DNA from: Isosphaeraceae bacterium
Lineage (GTDB): Bacteria; Planctomycetota; Planctomycetia; Isosphaerales; Isosphaeraceae
DNA: 47,229 bases
Direction of reading: 5' to 3'
NCBI GenBank assembly: GCA_025356475.1
Contig: JANXSX010000017.1
Coordinates: 1-47,229, forward strand
The notes beneath the pieces are model-generated. The model was not told the DNA's origin and did no database searches. It worked only from the letters and a program-made list of their open reading frames with translations. Made by a program: the position numbers and the translations under genes. Shown here one piece after another: positions 1 through 9,100 of the stretch. The stretch's first letter is position 1; each line of letters opens with the position of its first letter.

Positions 1-5
1 TCCCC

Positions 6-929
6 ATGTCCGTACCCGTGAAACAGGGAGTTGCCGACATCCAAGTCGGCGGCAACACGATCCCTAGAAATCTTCCCAGGCGTGACCATCCCTTGTGCCA
101 TCCGATGACCTGGCACGGTCAGTTGTACGCCGAGCTGTTCGCTAAGCACGACAACTTAACCGTTGCGATCGCAATGGTTACGGCAAAAGTTGCGCGGAGC
201 ACGGGCAAGCTCTGGGATGTGATGGCCGAGAGCGCGATCGCTGACATTGCCAAGCACCTCCTCAAGAAGCCCGACTGGACCGTTATGAAATTGCGTGGTA
301 GCTTGCACGGCTGCCGCTACCTGCTCGACCAGTGGGAATACTTGGCAGAGACCGTCAACTCGCACCGGTTTACGTACGCATTCGATAGCGAGGATCACAT
401 CCTTACACTCTCGCTTGCGGGATTACCGTTCAATCAGCGAATGCGTGAGCACCCCTACAATCCGCCCTCGGGAGTCGTTGACCGAGAGAAGCGTCAGAAG
501 CACGTCCTCAATTACATCAATGGCAAAATCGCCGAGCTTCGCGAGACGATCTCCGATCACGAGGTCGAGGATCGAGGCACGCGCGATTTGATCGACAAAT
601 GCCCAACCATGTCTCCCGACAAGACGCTGGCCAAGCTCACTCGGGAGATCAAAAAGGTCGAGTCTCACCTACTCAAAATGTGGAAAGAGGCACTGTTCCA
701 CTACGGTGACAAGGCACTTCACGAGGATGAGTTCGCCGATGCCGACGCCATTGAGCGGATTGAAGCCGGAGAAGATCGTGACGCCAAAAGGCGTCGTGAA
801 GATCTTGCGAGCAGAGATCCTCAACCCAAGACCACTTTCAAACCATTTCGCCCCGTGGTCTCCGAGCCGATCAGCGCGCCGGTCGACCCACCGGTGAGCG
901 ACGAAGGCGAGTCTCCTCGCCAGTGTTGA
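6..929 (+). CDS. Hypothetical protein, possibly cut at its 5' end
   Basis: I do not recognise this 307-residue protein. The reading frame is still open at the window edge, so the ATG at 6 may be internal and the gene may begin outside. The protein is hydrophilic, with no signal peptide or membrane segment. Residues about 95-115 hold a Cys/Trp-containing stretch (GCRYLLDQWEYL) of a kind I associate with planctomycete-specific hypothetical proteins, which is a weak impression only. Residues about 165-245 are charged and probably helical or coiled coil, and the last 50 residues are a Pro-rich, probably disordered tail. It lies about 300 bp upstream of holA on the same strand and shows no sign of being in an operon with it. 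Confidence 0.65.
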   Translation: MSVPVKQGVADIQVGGNTIPRNLPRRDHPLCHPMTWHGQLYAELFAKHDNLTVAIAMVTAKVARSTGKLWDVMAESAIADIAKHLLKKPDWTVMKLRGSLHGCRYLLDQWEYLAETVNSHRFTYAFDSEDHILTLSLAGLPFNQRMREHPYNPPSGVVDREKRQKHVLNYINGKIAELRETISDHEVEDRGTRDLIDKCPTMSPDKTLAKLTREIKKVESHLLKMWKEALFHYGDKALHEDEFADADAIERIEAGEDRDAKRRREDLASRDPQPKTTFKPFRPVVSEPISAPVDPPVSDEGESPRQC

Positions 930-1232
930 TTCGCTAACCTGTCCCGCTCTTTGGCAATTCGGAATTCATCCCACGCGAGACTCAGGGTTCATACCCCTGG
1001 CGATCTGCTTTGAGCCCCTGCGCGACTTGGGATTCAACATTCGTCATTTCTTGCGGTTATGGAGGTCTCCGGATCAAGAGGACTCACGTCCCGAGGGATC
1101 GCCCATCCCCAAGACGCCTCATTCGGAAAAATTGTCATCCCAGGTCTAGGTCGATCCTGGTGAGTCGGGCGCGATTTCGAGACGGTCGTGCTAGTATGTG
1201 GGGAGAGTCCAGAGTTCGATAGGACCGACCGA
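930..1232. other. Intergenic stretch between hypothetical gene and holA
   Basis: About 300 bp without a convincing gene. Short open frames on both strands have no recognisable protein features. I see no strong hairpin, repeat or RNA gene. The holA promoter presumably lies here, but no clear -35/-10 pair stands out. Confidence 0.4.
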
Positions 1233-2240
1233 ATGCATGCCCTCGAATTCCTTCGCTCAACCTCGAAACTCGAACCGAAGCCCATTTATGCGGCGTTTGG
1301 CGATGATGTCTATTTGAAGAGTGAAGTCCTGGATTCCATCGTCAAGCTCTCCTTAGGAGGGAGTGCCGACGATATGGCGGTGACGCGGTTTCCCGGCGAG
1401 TCGACCGGGCTTGCCAAGGTCCTTGATGAGGTCCGGACCCTACCGTTTCTGGCCAAGTGCCGGGTGGCGATCGTCGAGAATGCCGATCCGTTCGTGACCG
1501 CCCATCGCAAAGAGCTTGAAGCCTTCGCCCAGCGCCCGGGATCGACCGGTGTTCTCGTCCTGGTCGTGAAACTCTGGCCGAGCAGCACGAATCTCGCCAA
1601 GCTGGTCGAGAAGATCGGCATGTCGGTGGATTGCAAGGCCCCTTCGGAACGTGAACTCCCCAAGTGGCTGGTCAACTTTGCCAAGGACCAGTTCGAGATC
1701 AAGCTCGATGACAATGCAGCCAAGCTGATGGTCGAACTCGTCGGGGCAGAGGTGGGTCTACTGGCGTCGGAAGTTGAGAAGCTCTGGGTGTACGTCGGCG
1801 ACCGCAAGTCGATCGGGACCGATGATGTGATGAAAATGGTCGGTGCCGGTAAGATCGAGACTGTCTGGAAAGCGCTCGACGCCGCGACCACCGGCCGAGC
1901 GGCTGAAGCCTTCGAAGATATCGATAAGCTCATCGCCTCCGGCCAGCACCCCGTCGGTATCCTCGCGGCATGGGCAGCCTCGCTCAAGAAGGTCCACCAC
2001 GCAGGCCAACTCCGTCGAGCTAAATACGACTTGGGTGAAGCTTGCAAGATCGCAGGAGTGCTCCCATTCGCAATCAAGACGACCGGGATGCAGCATGCCC
2101 ATCTTGGACCATCGCGCGTTGATGGACTCCCCAAGCTATTGCTCCAGGCCGATCTCGACCTCAAAGGCTCGTCGCAACTCTCCGCGAGAGCGGTGATGGA
2201 TCGACTTGTAATCGAGCTGGCCAAACCCAGACGTGATTGA
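1233..2240 (+). CDS. holA: DNA polymerase III subunit delta
   Basis: Delta subunit of the clamp-loader complex, which opens the beta sliding clamp and loads it on primed DNA during replication. The protein of 335 residues has the usual family length and order. The N-terminal AAA-like domain starts with PIYAAFGDDVYLKSE, matching the family's 'yll.G.e.yl' beginning. A mid-protein LPKWLVNFAK segment matches the conserved 'l..wi...a...g' region, and an alpha-helical C-terminal collar domain follows (GKIETVWKALDA, then HPVGILAAWA). As usual for delta, there is no working Walker A motif. I chose the ATG at 1233 because the extra 15 residues from the ATG at 1188 do not resemble the family. The next gene starts 18 bp downstream, so transcription may be shared, although function is unrelated. 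Confidence 0.9.
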   Translation: MHALEFLRSTSKLEPKPIYAAFGDDVYLKSEVLDSIVKLSLGGSADDMAVTRFPGESTGLAKVLDEVRTLPFLAKCRVAIVENADPFVTAHRKELEAFAQRPGSTGVLVLVVKLWPSSTNLAKLVEKIGMSVDCKAPSERELPKWLVNFAKDQFEIKLDDNAAKLMVELVGAEVGLLASEVEKLWVYVGDRKSIGTDDVMKMVGAGKIETVWKALDAATTGRAAEAFEDIDKLIASGQHPVGILAAWAASLKKVHHAGQLRRAKYDLGEACKIAGVLPFAIKTTGMQHAHLGPSRVDGLPKLLLQADLDLKGSSQLSARAVMDRLVIELAKPRRD

Positions 2241-2258
2241 GTCTCGGAGAATACAGCG

Positions 2259-4007
2259 ATGACGCGACTGCTGGCTGGGACCGGACTTGTGCTGATCCTG
2301 ATGATGGGCTCGGGAGCCGAAAGCCCTCCACCAGCCGAGAAGCCTCGCGTACCGGTCGGGTTAGCCTGGAACAGCCAGGGGATCTTCGTTGCAAATCGCG
2401 ATGGACAAAGCCTGATCCAGATCGACCCTGATCGCGGCACGCTCCTCAAAGAGACTTCGCTCGGATGCCGGGCGGCTTCTCTTGGGGAGATTCCGGGGGG
2501 CCTGGTCGTCGGCAGCGATGATGGGGAGGTCGTCGTCGTTCGCGATGGCGTTGTCACCCAACGCTTTAAGCTCGGTCGAGGCCCGGTTCGGATCGCTGCG
2601 CTTCCGGAGGGGCGAGCCGCGATCTCCCTCCAGTGGTCCGAGACCGTCAAGGTGATTGATCTGGCGACCGGCCAGGTTGAGTCTTCGTTCGATTTGCCGT
2701 TCTCGCCGGGAGCGATCGTCGCCCAACCCGACCGTCAAATCATCGTGGCTGATGCCTTTCGGTCTTCGCTGGCGATCATTGATCCCCCGCAGAACTTGGT
2801 GAGAGTTCGAACCCTTGATGGGGCGAACCCTCGCGCCATTGGGCTGACTCCCGACGGCAAAGAACTGCTCGTCACGCATCAGGTTCAGTACGGCGAGGTC
2901 GCGATCTCGCAGGCGAACCTCGACTGGGGGCTGGTCCTCTCCTCAAAGCTGAGCGCAATTCCACTCAGTGACCTGACGGCCGAGACCGCGCCAACCTTGA
3001 CGAAAGTCTCAGGACGACGGATCAGCCTGGATGGCTCGGGAAATGGCGCGGCGGATCCGACCTCTCTGGTCAGCTCGGAGGACGGGACCAAGATCCTGAT
3101 CGTGCTCGCCGGGGCCAACCAACTGATGCTCAATGACCGCTCGCTCGCCGGTAAGCCGAACACCAAGTCGGAACTTGCCCCACTGGGAGACTTTGGGCGG
3201 CTCCAGACCGTTGAGGTGGGCCGATCTCCTGTGGCCTTGGCCTTGGATCCCACTGGAACCCTGGTTGCGACCGCCAATAGCATGGATGACACAATCTCGA
3301 TTGTGAAGCTCGACGACCTATCGATCCTCCGGACGATCGCTCTTTCGACTGGGCCGGTCGAGAGGGACTCGGTGGCGAGAGGGGAAGCCATCTTTCGTGA
3401 TGGCCGACGCGGGTTCGATCGCTGGATGAGCTGCGAGAGTTGCCACTCGGGGGGTGGCCACACCTCGGGCCTGAACTTCGATACCCAAGGGGATGGCAAC
3501 AGCGGAGCGGCCAAGAATACCCCCAGCCTGTTTGGGGTCGGCTCGACCGCGCCTTATACGTGGACTGGCCGATTTCCCAGCTTGGTCGATCAGGTCCACC
3601 AGTCGTTCCAATCGAGTCTCCGAGGTCGGAATGCCGACCGAGCGTCGAGCGAAGATGTGACGGCCTATCTCCAAAGCCTGACCTTGCCGCCTGCCAAACG
3701 AACCCAAAATGACCCAGCCTCCCTGCGTGGAGCAAAGCTATTTAGCTCCCTGAAATGCGCAGTTTGCCACTCGCCCCCAACCTACACGAGTGTCGGGATT
3801 GAAGATGTAGGGATGAACGATGGGGAGTCCGGGCATACCGAATTCAACCCGCCGAGTCTTCGAGGGGTGGGTCGGACCGCTCCCTATTTTCATGACGGGA
3901 GGGCGAAGACACTTGACGACGTTCTCAAAATTCATCCACCAGGCCGTTCCGATCGTCTCACCACCGAGAATCGAGCGGATCTGGCAGCCTTCCTGGAATC
4001 ACTTTGA
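2259..4007 (+). CDS. Secreted YVTN beta-propeller / di-haem cytochrome c peroxidase-like protein
   Basis: A 582-residue exported protein. An N-terminal signal peptide (MTRLLAGTGLVLILMMGSG) is followed by a beta-propeller domain of YVTN type to about residue 370, with repeats such as 'PDGKELLVTHQ' and 'DPTGTLVATANSMDDTISIV'. The C-terminal part is a cytochrome c domain pair with two CxxCH haem-attachment motifs, CESCH at 392-396 and CAVCH at 500-504. The segment GVGRTAPYFHDGRAKTLDDVL near the end is typical of the MauG/bacterial di-haem cytochrome c peroxidase superfamily. Likely a periplasmic redox enzyme or electron carrier; the substrate cannot be told from sequence. Start choice: the ATG gives a proper signal peptide. 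It follows holA by 18 bp. Confidence 0.88.
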   Translation: MTRLLAGTGLVLILMMGSGAESPPPAEKPRVPVGLAWNSQGIFVANRDGQSLIQIDPDRGTLLKETSLGCRAASLGEIPGGLVVGSDDGEVVVVRDGVVTQRFKLGRGPVRIAALPEGRAAISLQWSETVKVIDLATGQVESSFDLPFSPGAIVAQPDRQIIVADAFRSSLAIIDPPQNLVRVRTLDGANPRAIGLTPDGKELLVTHQVQYGEVAISQANLDWGLVLSSKLSAIPLSDLTAETAPTLTKVSGRRISLDGSGNGAADPTSLVSSEDGTKILIVLAGANQLMLNDRSLAGKPNTKSELAPLGDFGRLQTVEVGRSPVALALDPTGTLVATANSMDDTISIVKLDDLSILRTIALSTGPVERDSVARGEAIFRDGRRGFDRWMSCESCHSGGGHTSGLNFDTQGDGNSGAAKNTPSLFGVGSTAPYTWTGRFPSLVDQVHQSFQSSLRGRNADRASSEDVTAYLQSLTLPPAKRTQNDPASLRGAKLFSSLKCAVCHSPPTYTSVGIEDVGMNDGESGHTEFNPPSLRGVGRTAPYFHDGRAKTLDDVLKIHPPGRSDRLTTENRADLAAFLESL

Positions 4008-4141
4008 AGGAAGCGACACGGTCACGTCGGTTCTATCGAGGATTCCCGTTGTAACAATGGACGGGTTCGTGAAGTTCTCCGGAAGGATGAGCCATACGTC
4101 CAAAGCGGCCACGCCTTCAATTTGGGCAAGGATTACCCCTG

Positions 4142-4447
4142 ATGGTGGATGAGCAACCCAAAGCACACCCGATCGAGCACTGTGTGACCAAGATTTGCGA
4201 GCTTGCCGCCCGAGAATCTGGCGACCCCCGCGCAGTCTTTCAGCTTGGCTATAACCTGGGTCGACTGAGCGAGCTGACGGGCCTGGGCCGTGAGCCTTTT
4301 TGGGATCGGTGGAAGGTCCCGGTCTTAGATTGGGACCAAGTCCAGCTTGTGACGCTGGCCCACGAATTGCAGCAAATTTACCTCGTTAAGCGACCCGCAT
4401 CGCAAGAGTCGAGCGAGTCCCGCCACACGGAGCGAACCGGTTCATGA
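4142..4447 (+). CDS. Small hypothetical protein upstream of CDF transporter
   Basis: A 101-residue soluble protein I do not recognise. It is rich in helix-forming residues (HCVTKICELAARES, then FQLGYNLGRLSEL) and has two Cys near the N-terminus and a charged, probably disordered tail. Its stop codon overlaps the start of the downstream metal transporter by 4 bp (ATGA at 4444-4447), which suggests translational coupling and a linked role. A regulatory or accessory function is only a guess. The overlap and the codon use resembling neighbouring genes are the reasons to call it real. Confidence 0.65.
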   Translation: MVDEQPKAHPIEHCVTKICELAARESGDPRAVFQLGYNLGRLSELTGLGREPFWDRWKVPVLDWDQVQLVTLAHELQQIYLVKRPASQESSESRHTERTGS

Positions 4448-5448
4448 GTCTCGAACAGTCCCGCCACAACCTCCGGCGTAAAGCCGCACTCCTCTCGTTG
4501 GCCGTAGGGGTGGGCATGCTCATTGGGAAGTGGGCTGCCTACTGGCTTACCGGCTCGAACGCGATCTTGTCCGATGCCTTGGAGTCGGTGGTCCATGTCG
4601 CAGCGACAACGTTTGCACTCGTTAGCATCATCATGGCCGCCAAGCCGGCTGACCCGAAATATCCCTATGGATATGGAAAAATCGCTTACTTCTCGGCTGG
4701 TTTCGAAGGCGGCATGATCGCCGTGGCGGCCCTGGCCATTTTGTACGAAGGGGTAAAAGGCCTGATCTTCGAGGAGGAGCTCACCAGGCTTGACCTGGGT
4801 CTGGCCCTCATCGGACTGGCGAGTGTGGTGAACCTCGTGTTGGGGGCGGCTCTCGTCCGGTGGGGGAAAGAGACGAGTTCGACCATCCTCATGGCCGACG
4901 GCGTGCATGTTCTCGCAGATGCGTACACCAGCTTCGGTGTTGTCGCGGGGGTCGCACTCGTCTGGCTCACCGGCTGGAATTGGCTCGATAGCGTGATCGC
5001 GATTGCTCTCGGGTTAAACATCCTCTGGACGGGGTATGGCCTGGTTCAAGAGTCAATCACAGGACTGATGGGGCGTTCGGACCCAGATTTGCTTGCAAAG
5101 ATTGTCGATGCTCTTCAGAGCGGACGAAGACCGGGCTGGCTCGACATCCATGAGCTGCGGGCCTGGCAATCTGGCGATCAGACCTTCATCGACTTCCACT
5201 TGGTGGTCCCTATCGAGTGGACGGTCGAGAAACTCCATGACACCAATCACGAAGCTGAGGAAGTTCTCTGCGCAGCCTTAGGTTCAGCAGAGGTCATTAT
5301 CCATTACGACCCTGAGCGGGAAGGCCTGGCAACCCCGGTAGCTTGGACGGTCGGATCTGCCACCCGACTGACCAGTATGGGTCCCCACCATGACGAAATC
5401 ATGATTGGAAACCCTGACAGCCCGGCGATCGTTCCGGCCTTTGAATGA
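4444..5448 (+). CDS. Cation diffusion facilitator (CDF) family transporter
   Basis: A 334-residue inner-membrane protein that probably exports divalent metal ions (Zn, Fe, Mn, Co or Cd) in exchange for protons. About six membrane segments lie in the first 210 residues. Family motifs are visible: the first metal-site region SDALESVVH in helix 2, and the helix 5 pair of the HxxxD type in ADGVHVLADAYTS. The C-terminal 120 residues form the soluble cytoplasmic ferredoxin-like domain of CDF proteins, with the conserved FIDFHLVVP strand and a HDTNHEAEE helix followed by VIIHYDPE. Metal specificity cannot be assigned. It starts inside the stop of the preceding small gene, so the two are probably co-translated. 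Confidence 0.9.
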   Translation: MSLEQSRHNLRRKAALLSLAVGVGMLIGKWAAYWLTGSNAILSDALESVVHVAATTFALVSIIMAAKPADPKYPYGYGKIAYFSAGFEGGMIAVAALAILYEGVKGLIFEEELTRLDLGLALIGLASVVNLVLGAALVRWGKETSSTILMADGVHVLADAYTSFGVVAGVALVWLTGWNWLDSVIAIALGLNILWTGYGLVQESITGLMGRSDPDLLAKIVDALQSGRRPGWLDIHELRAWQSGDQTFIDFHLVVPIEWTVEKLHDTNHEAEEVLCAALGSAEVIIHYDPEREGLATPVAWTVGSATRLTSMGPHHDEIMIGNPDSPAIVPAFE

Positions 5449-5643
5449 GTCTTGCCAGCCGTCGGACCTCGGTGATCGCTCGATTTCTTGTCGCTCAGTT
5501 GTCGGATTCCCGGTTTCGTCCTATGGTCGGATTGCTCACCTTCTTCCTCGGCCCCGTCTGTGCGAATGCATTACAATCGCGTTTCGGAGGAGCCGACCCA
5601 AAATCGGATCACCTCCGGTCGTGATTCACGGAGAGTTAGAACC

Positions 5644-5943
5644 ATGAGTCTCAACACCACGACCAAAGTTGCCAACCTTGTCCAACAGATTGAAGATCGG
5701 GTCCGAGTCTCCACCCACGGGCGGATTCGCAACTTGACTGTGGTCGAGAACCAGGGTTGTTACACTGTGGGGGGTCAGGTCCCCTCGCATTACACCAAGC
5801 AGTTGGCCCTGCATGGGGCTCTCGAACTGCTGGCAGGTGATCGATTCGCCTCAGCGATCACGGTCCGAGGTGCGATTGATCTCTGCAATATGCGCACCTT
5901 GCCCGTGAGCCTCCGAACGGTTGAGCTTGAGCCTGTCGGTTGA
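5644..5943 (+). CDS. Small BON-like domain protein
   Basis: A 99-residue protein that looks like one BON-type fold: an N-terminal helix (VANLVQQIEDRV), a beta segment (IRNLTVVENQGCYTVGGQV), a helix (HYTKQLALHGALELL) and a last strand. This matches the helix-strand-strand-helix-strand plan of BON domains, with the central glycine of 'v.l.G.v'. There is no signal peptide, so it is probably cytoplasmic. I chose the ATG at 5644 because GGAGAG lies about 10 nt upstream and because the longer frame from 5488 adds a low-complexity lead with no fold. The transglutaminase gene follows after 61 bp. A second, larger BON protein lies 1.7 kb downstream. Confidence 0.7.
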   Translation: MSLNTTTKVANLVQQIEDRVRVSTHGRIRNLTVVENQGCYTVGGQVPSHYTKQLALHGALELLAGDRFASAITVRGAIDLCNMRTLPVSLRTVELEPVG

Positions 5944-6004
5944 ATCGTTGATACTGGCAACGGATTTGCCGGTGATTTGACCCAACTCGGGGGACGAGCC
6001 AACC

Positions 6005-7480
6005 ATGCGCCTCTTACGACGGATCTTTTGGGCTGCGCTGATCGCAGGATTCCTTGGCTCGCTGCCAGCCTCTGCCCAGGAATCGTGGGACGCCATCTAT
6101 ATCGGCAATTCTAAGGTTGGTCACATCAAGACCAAGATCAGTCCGATCAAGGACCGTGGTCGTGAGCTGCTCCGGGTCCAGGTCGACTGGGAAATGAGTG
6201 TCAACCGGGGCAGCGATATCTCCAAGATCACCTTGGCTTACGGAACAATCGAGACGCCAACCGGCCAGGTCCTCCGTCTCGACACGCTTACCAACGTCGG
6301 CCAGGATCATATCCGCACGTATGGCGATGTGATTAACGGAACGATGGGGCTGAAGCTCGAAGCCGGTGGTCAGAAGAGCGAGCAGAATGTGACCTGGGGC
6401 CCTGATGTTCGCGGACCTTACGCCATAGAGCAGAGCCTCGCCCGGTTACCGATGAAGCCTGGTGAGAGTCGAGACGTCAAGCAGTACATCCCCTCGCTCA
6501 ATGTGGTTGCGACGGTCGCCCTCAAGGCGAAAGACCTCGAAGATATCAACCTTGGTGGGGTGGCTCGCTCGCTGATGCGTGTGGAATCGGTCTCGACCCT
6601 GCCCGAGGGCAAGTCGACTCCCGAGATGAATACCACCTACTGGGTGGACAGCACCGGTCAGGTGATGAAGTCATTCACGGATGCCTATGGAGGCATGGTC
6701 ACTTACCGCACAACACGTGAGGCCGCACTCGCCAAGGGAGCCCCCCTGGACCTGCTGGCCGCGTCGATCATCAAAATCCCTCGCCCGATCCCCAAGCCCG
6801 AATTGCAGACACGCATTCTCTACAGACTTTCGATCAATGGTGACGACCCCGCCAAGCTCTTTCCCAACGATCGCCGCCAGACCTTGAAGCCTAGCAGCGA
6901 TGGCAAGTCGGCGACGATGGAAGTCGCCTCGGCAGGCCCCAACCAGGGAGAACCTGGACCGGAATCGGTCGACCCTACCTTTCTGAAGCCGAATTCGATG
7001 ATCAACAGCGACGACCCGCGGGTTGTCGCGCTCACGAACCAAGCCTTGACCGGGGTCGCGAACGATCCATGGAGTAAGGCACAAGCCATCAATCGCTGGG
7101 TCTTTACGAACATCAAAGATAAGAATTACAAGACTGCGTTTGCTTCGGCGAAGGAAGTTGCCAGAACGTTGAAGGGGGATTGTACCGAGCATAGTGTTCT
7201 GACTGCCGCGATGTGTCGCGCTGCCGGAATACCTGCCCGCGTCGCGGTCGGGCTTCTCTATGCCGACTCACTCAACGGCTTTGGTTTTCATATGTGGGAC
7301 GAGGTCTATGTCAATCGACGCTGGGTCGCGATCGACGCTGCGTTCGACCAGACTACGGTCGATGCAACCCATCTGAAGCTCTCTGACGCGAGTCTCGATG
7401 GGGTCTCTCCATTCGAGCCACTCCTCTCCGTTGGCCAGGTCTTTGGCAAGTTGACGTTGGAACCGCTCGAGATTCGTTGA
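6005..7480 (+). CDS. Secreted transglutaminase-like domain protein
   Basis: A 491-residue exported protein with a transglutaminase-like (papain-fold) domain at its C-terminal end. The signal peptide covers about residues 1-24 (ending LPASAQ). Residues 25-320 form an uncharacterised beta-rich region. The catalytic domain shows the full triad: Cys393 in GDCTEHS, His429 in FHMWDEV and Asp444 in WVAIDAAF. The GDCTEHS form is common in bacterial members, which may be cysteine proteases or amide-bond transferases rather than true transglutaminases. Substrate unknown; action in the periplasm is inferred from the signal peptide. Neighbours are two BON-domain proteins. A 9-bp hairpin follows the stop. 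Confidence 0.87.
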   Translation: MRLLRRIFWAALIAGFLGSLPASAQESWDAIYIGNSKVGHIKTKISPIKDRGRELLRVQVDWEMSVNRGSDISKITLAYGTIETPTGQVLRLDTLTNVGQDHIRTYGDVINGTMGLKLEAGGQKSEQNVTWGPDVRGPYAIEQSLARLPMKPGESRDVKQYIPSLNVVATVALKAKDLEDINLGGVARSLMRVESVSTLPEGKSTPEMNTTYWVDSTGQVMKSFTDAYGGMVTYRTTREAALAKGAPLDLLAASIIKIPRPIPKPELQTRILYRLSINGDDPAKLFPNDRRQTLKPSSDGKSATMEVASAGPNQGEPGPESVDPTFLKPNSMINSDDPRVVALTNQALTGVANDPWSKAQAINRWVFTNIKDKNYKTAFASAKEVARTLKGDCTEHSVLTAAMCRAAGIPARVAVGLLYADSLNGFGFHMWDEVYVNRRWVAIDAAFDQTTVDATHLKLSDASLDGVSPFEPLLSVGQVFGKLTLEPLEIR

Positions 7481-7508
7481 ACGGAACAGGCCCGAAACCT
7501 CGGCGAAT

Positions 7509-7530
7509 CCGCCACTCACTGGAGTGGCGG
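7509..7530 (+). terminator. Hairpin downstream of transglutaminase gene
   Basis: Perfect inverted repeat CCGCCACTC / GAGTGGCGG with a 4-nt loop, starting 28 bp after the stop of the transglutaminase gene. There is no T-run after it, so it is a GC-rich stem that could stop or stabilise the transcript rather than a classic intrinsic terminator. Confidence 0.45.
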
Positions 7531-7654
7531 TCCCCGGCAAGTGAAGCGATGGTAAGCACCTACTTGCCAATGCCATTGGACCCAAGGTACGGTGTTAAGT
7601 AGGGCTTGCCGGACATTCTCCCACGGTCAGCCCTCCTCAGGGAGGTGACCGATC

Positions 7655-8911
7655 ATGATCCGCCACATGTTGACATATCTACTTGTCTTGCAACTTCTCT
7701 CGGTCTCGAAGCTCACGCAAGCTCAGTCGGTCACGCCCTCGGAGAAATTGCTGGGGGCGCTGAAGCGTGACCCGATCACTGCCCCCTACACGTTCACGGT
7801 CAAGAACCGTGACGGACGCCTTACCCTCTCGGGTCGGGTCGGCACGAAGTCGATCCACGACCAGGCGATCGGGACAGCAATCCAGTTGGGGGTCCCTGTT
7901 GTCGATGCACTTGTGATCGACACGAGCGTCATCGCCCAGGTTGGTGGATATCGCGTGTTGCAGGATACGGGCCTGCCCCAACGCTACTGGGGGACCGCTC
8001 CTTCGATCGGGGCCGGTGCGTATGTTTATCCACCCCCGCTGTTCGGTCGAATTGATGATCCCTTTTATGGGTTCGAGCCGCCGATCATCAGCTATCCACC
8101 AGACTGGGCTGGCATGTCGGCTCGGCGAAGGCCCGAGCCGCTCGGCCCCGTGGCTTTGTCCGACCCGCCGAGCCAACCTCCAAGTCCTGTTGATATCGAC
8201 ACTTCTGGTGCCGTCACGCCGACTCCGATCGAGGCTGCAATCGATCCGCGCGGGGTCGCGATCTTGAGCGGAACGGTCCCTTCCGCCGAGGCTAAATTCG
8301 CCGCAGGGGAACGGCTCGCATCAATGCCGGGTGTCACGAATGTCATCAATCGGCTTGTAGTCCGCGAGACTCCTGCCCCGCCAGTGCCGGCTCCTCCCAG
8401 CGCTGAGCCACCCCCCGGTCCCCCTGAGCCTGCGGTTCGCATTGTCGTTCCCCAGGCCGAATCCTTGGAGGATCGCGTCAAGGCCGCACTCGTGCGTCAG
8501 CCGGAACTCGCCACATCCACGATTCGAGTCGCGTCACACGATGGTGTGATCACGCTTTCAGGCAAGCTCCCCTCGATACGTGAGGCGATGCGGGCCTATC
8601 GAACAGCGCAACGCACCCCAGGAGTCAAAGAGGTCGTCGACCGCCTGGAGTTCCCCCCGCCCAGCGAAACGACCCGCAACCCCCTCGCGGTTGGGACGAC
8701 TCCCGATGATGCGGAGCCCTATCTCACTGCCCAGATCCGTCGCCAATTGGGAGACGCTGCCCACCTCGATCGAGTCCGCATGACCGGCACTCGTCTCGAA
8801 GTCTTTGGCACCCTGAATAAGGCAGGAGACCGCGACCGGATCGAAGCCATCATCCGCTCGATACCTATTCTGCGGGGCTTCAAGCTTGAGACGACGTTTC
8901 AAACGGATTAA
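7655..8911 (+). CDS. Secreted multi-BON domain protein
   Basis: A 418-residue exported protein with several BON domains separated by proline-rich linkers. The signal peptide is residues 1-23 (ending KLTQAQS). A first BON module lies at about 25-95 (TVKNRDGRLTLSGRV), a second at about 190-245 (DPRGVAILSGTVPSAEAKF, then GVTNVINRLVV), a third at about 270-330 (ASHDGVITLSGKLPS, then GVKEVVDRLEF) and a divergent fourth at about 350-415 (RMTGTRLEVFGTLN). The linker at 245-265 is nearly all Pro and Ala. BON domains are thought to bind phospholipid or act as periplasmic structural modules (OsmY type). No catalytic motif is visible. Likely a periplasmic or envelope protein. Confidence 0.85.
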   Translation: MIRHMLTYLLVLQLLSVSKLTQAQSVTPSEKLLGALKRDPITAPYTFTVKNRDGRLTLSGRVGTKSIHDQAIGTAIQLGVPVVDALVIDTSVIAQVGGYRVLQDTGLPQRYWGTAPSIGAGAYVYPPPLFGRIDDPFYGFEPPIISYPPDWAGMSARRRPEPLGPVALSDPPSQPPSPVDIDTSGAVTPTPIEAAIDPRGVAILSGTVPSAEAKFAAGERLASMPGVTNVINRLVVRETPAPPVPAPPSAEPPPGPPEPAVRIVVPQAESLEDRVKAALVRQPELATSTIRVASHDGVITLSGKLPSIREAMRAYRTAQRTPGVKEVVDRLEFPPPSETTRNPLAVGTTPDDAEPYLTAQIRRQLGDAAHLDRVRMTGTRLEVFGTLNKAGDRDRIEAIIRSIPILRGFKLETTFQTD

Positions 8912-9100
8912 AGTCTCTCAATATGAGCAATCTTTCCAAAAGGGCCTCGGTCCGATTGTAACGATTCGTACGCGTCAGGATGGCCAGGAAAGGCCCAAGC
9001 GTGAGGCTCGGGTGTCCGATAACCCACATTGGGGTGGTCCGACAACGGGGTTGGATCTGCTTCTGCCGGATGAGGGCACGGACCGAACGGAGCGGGACGC

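Noticed and set aside
1310-2650. 446-codon open frame on the - strand opposite holA and the propeller/cytochrome gene
   Set aside because: It is antisense to two well-supported genes, spans their junction, and its translation is Ser/Arg/Thr-rich without domain features. Typical of antisense frames in G+C-rich genes.
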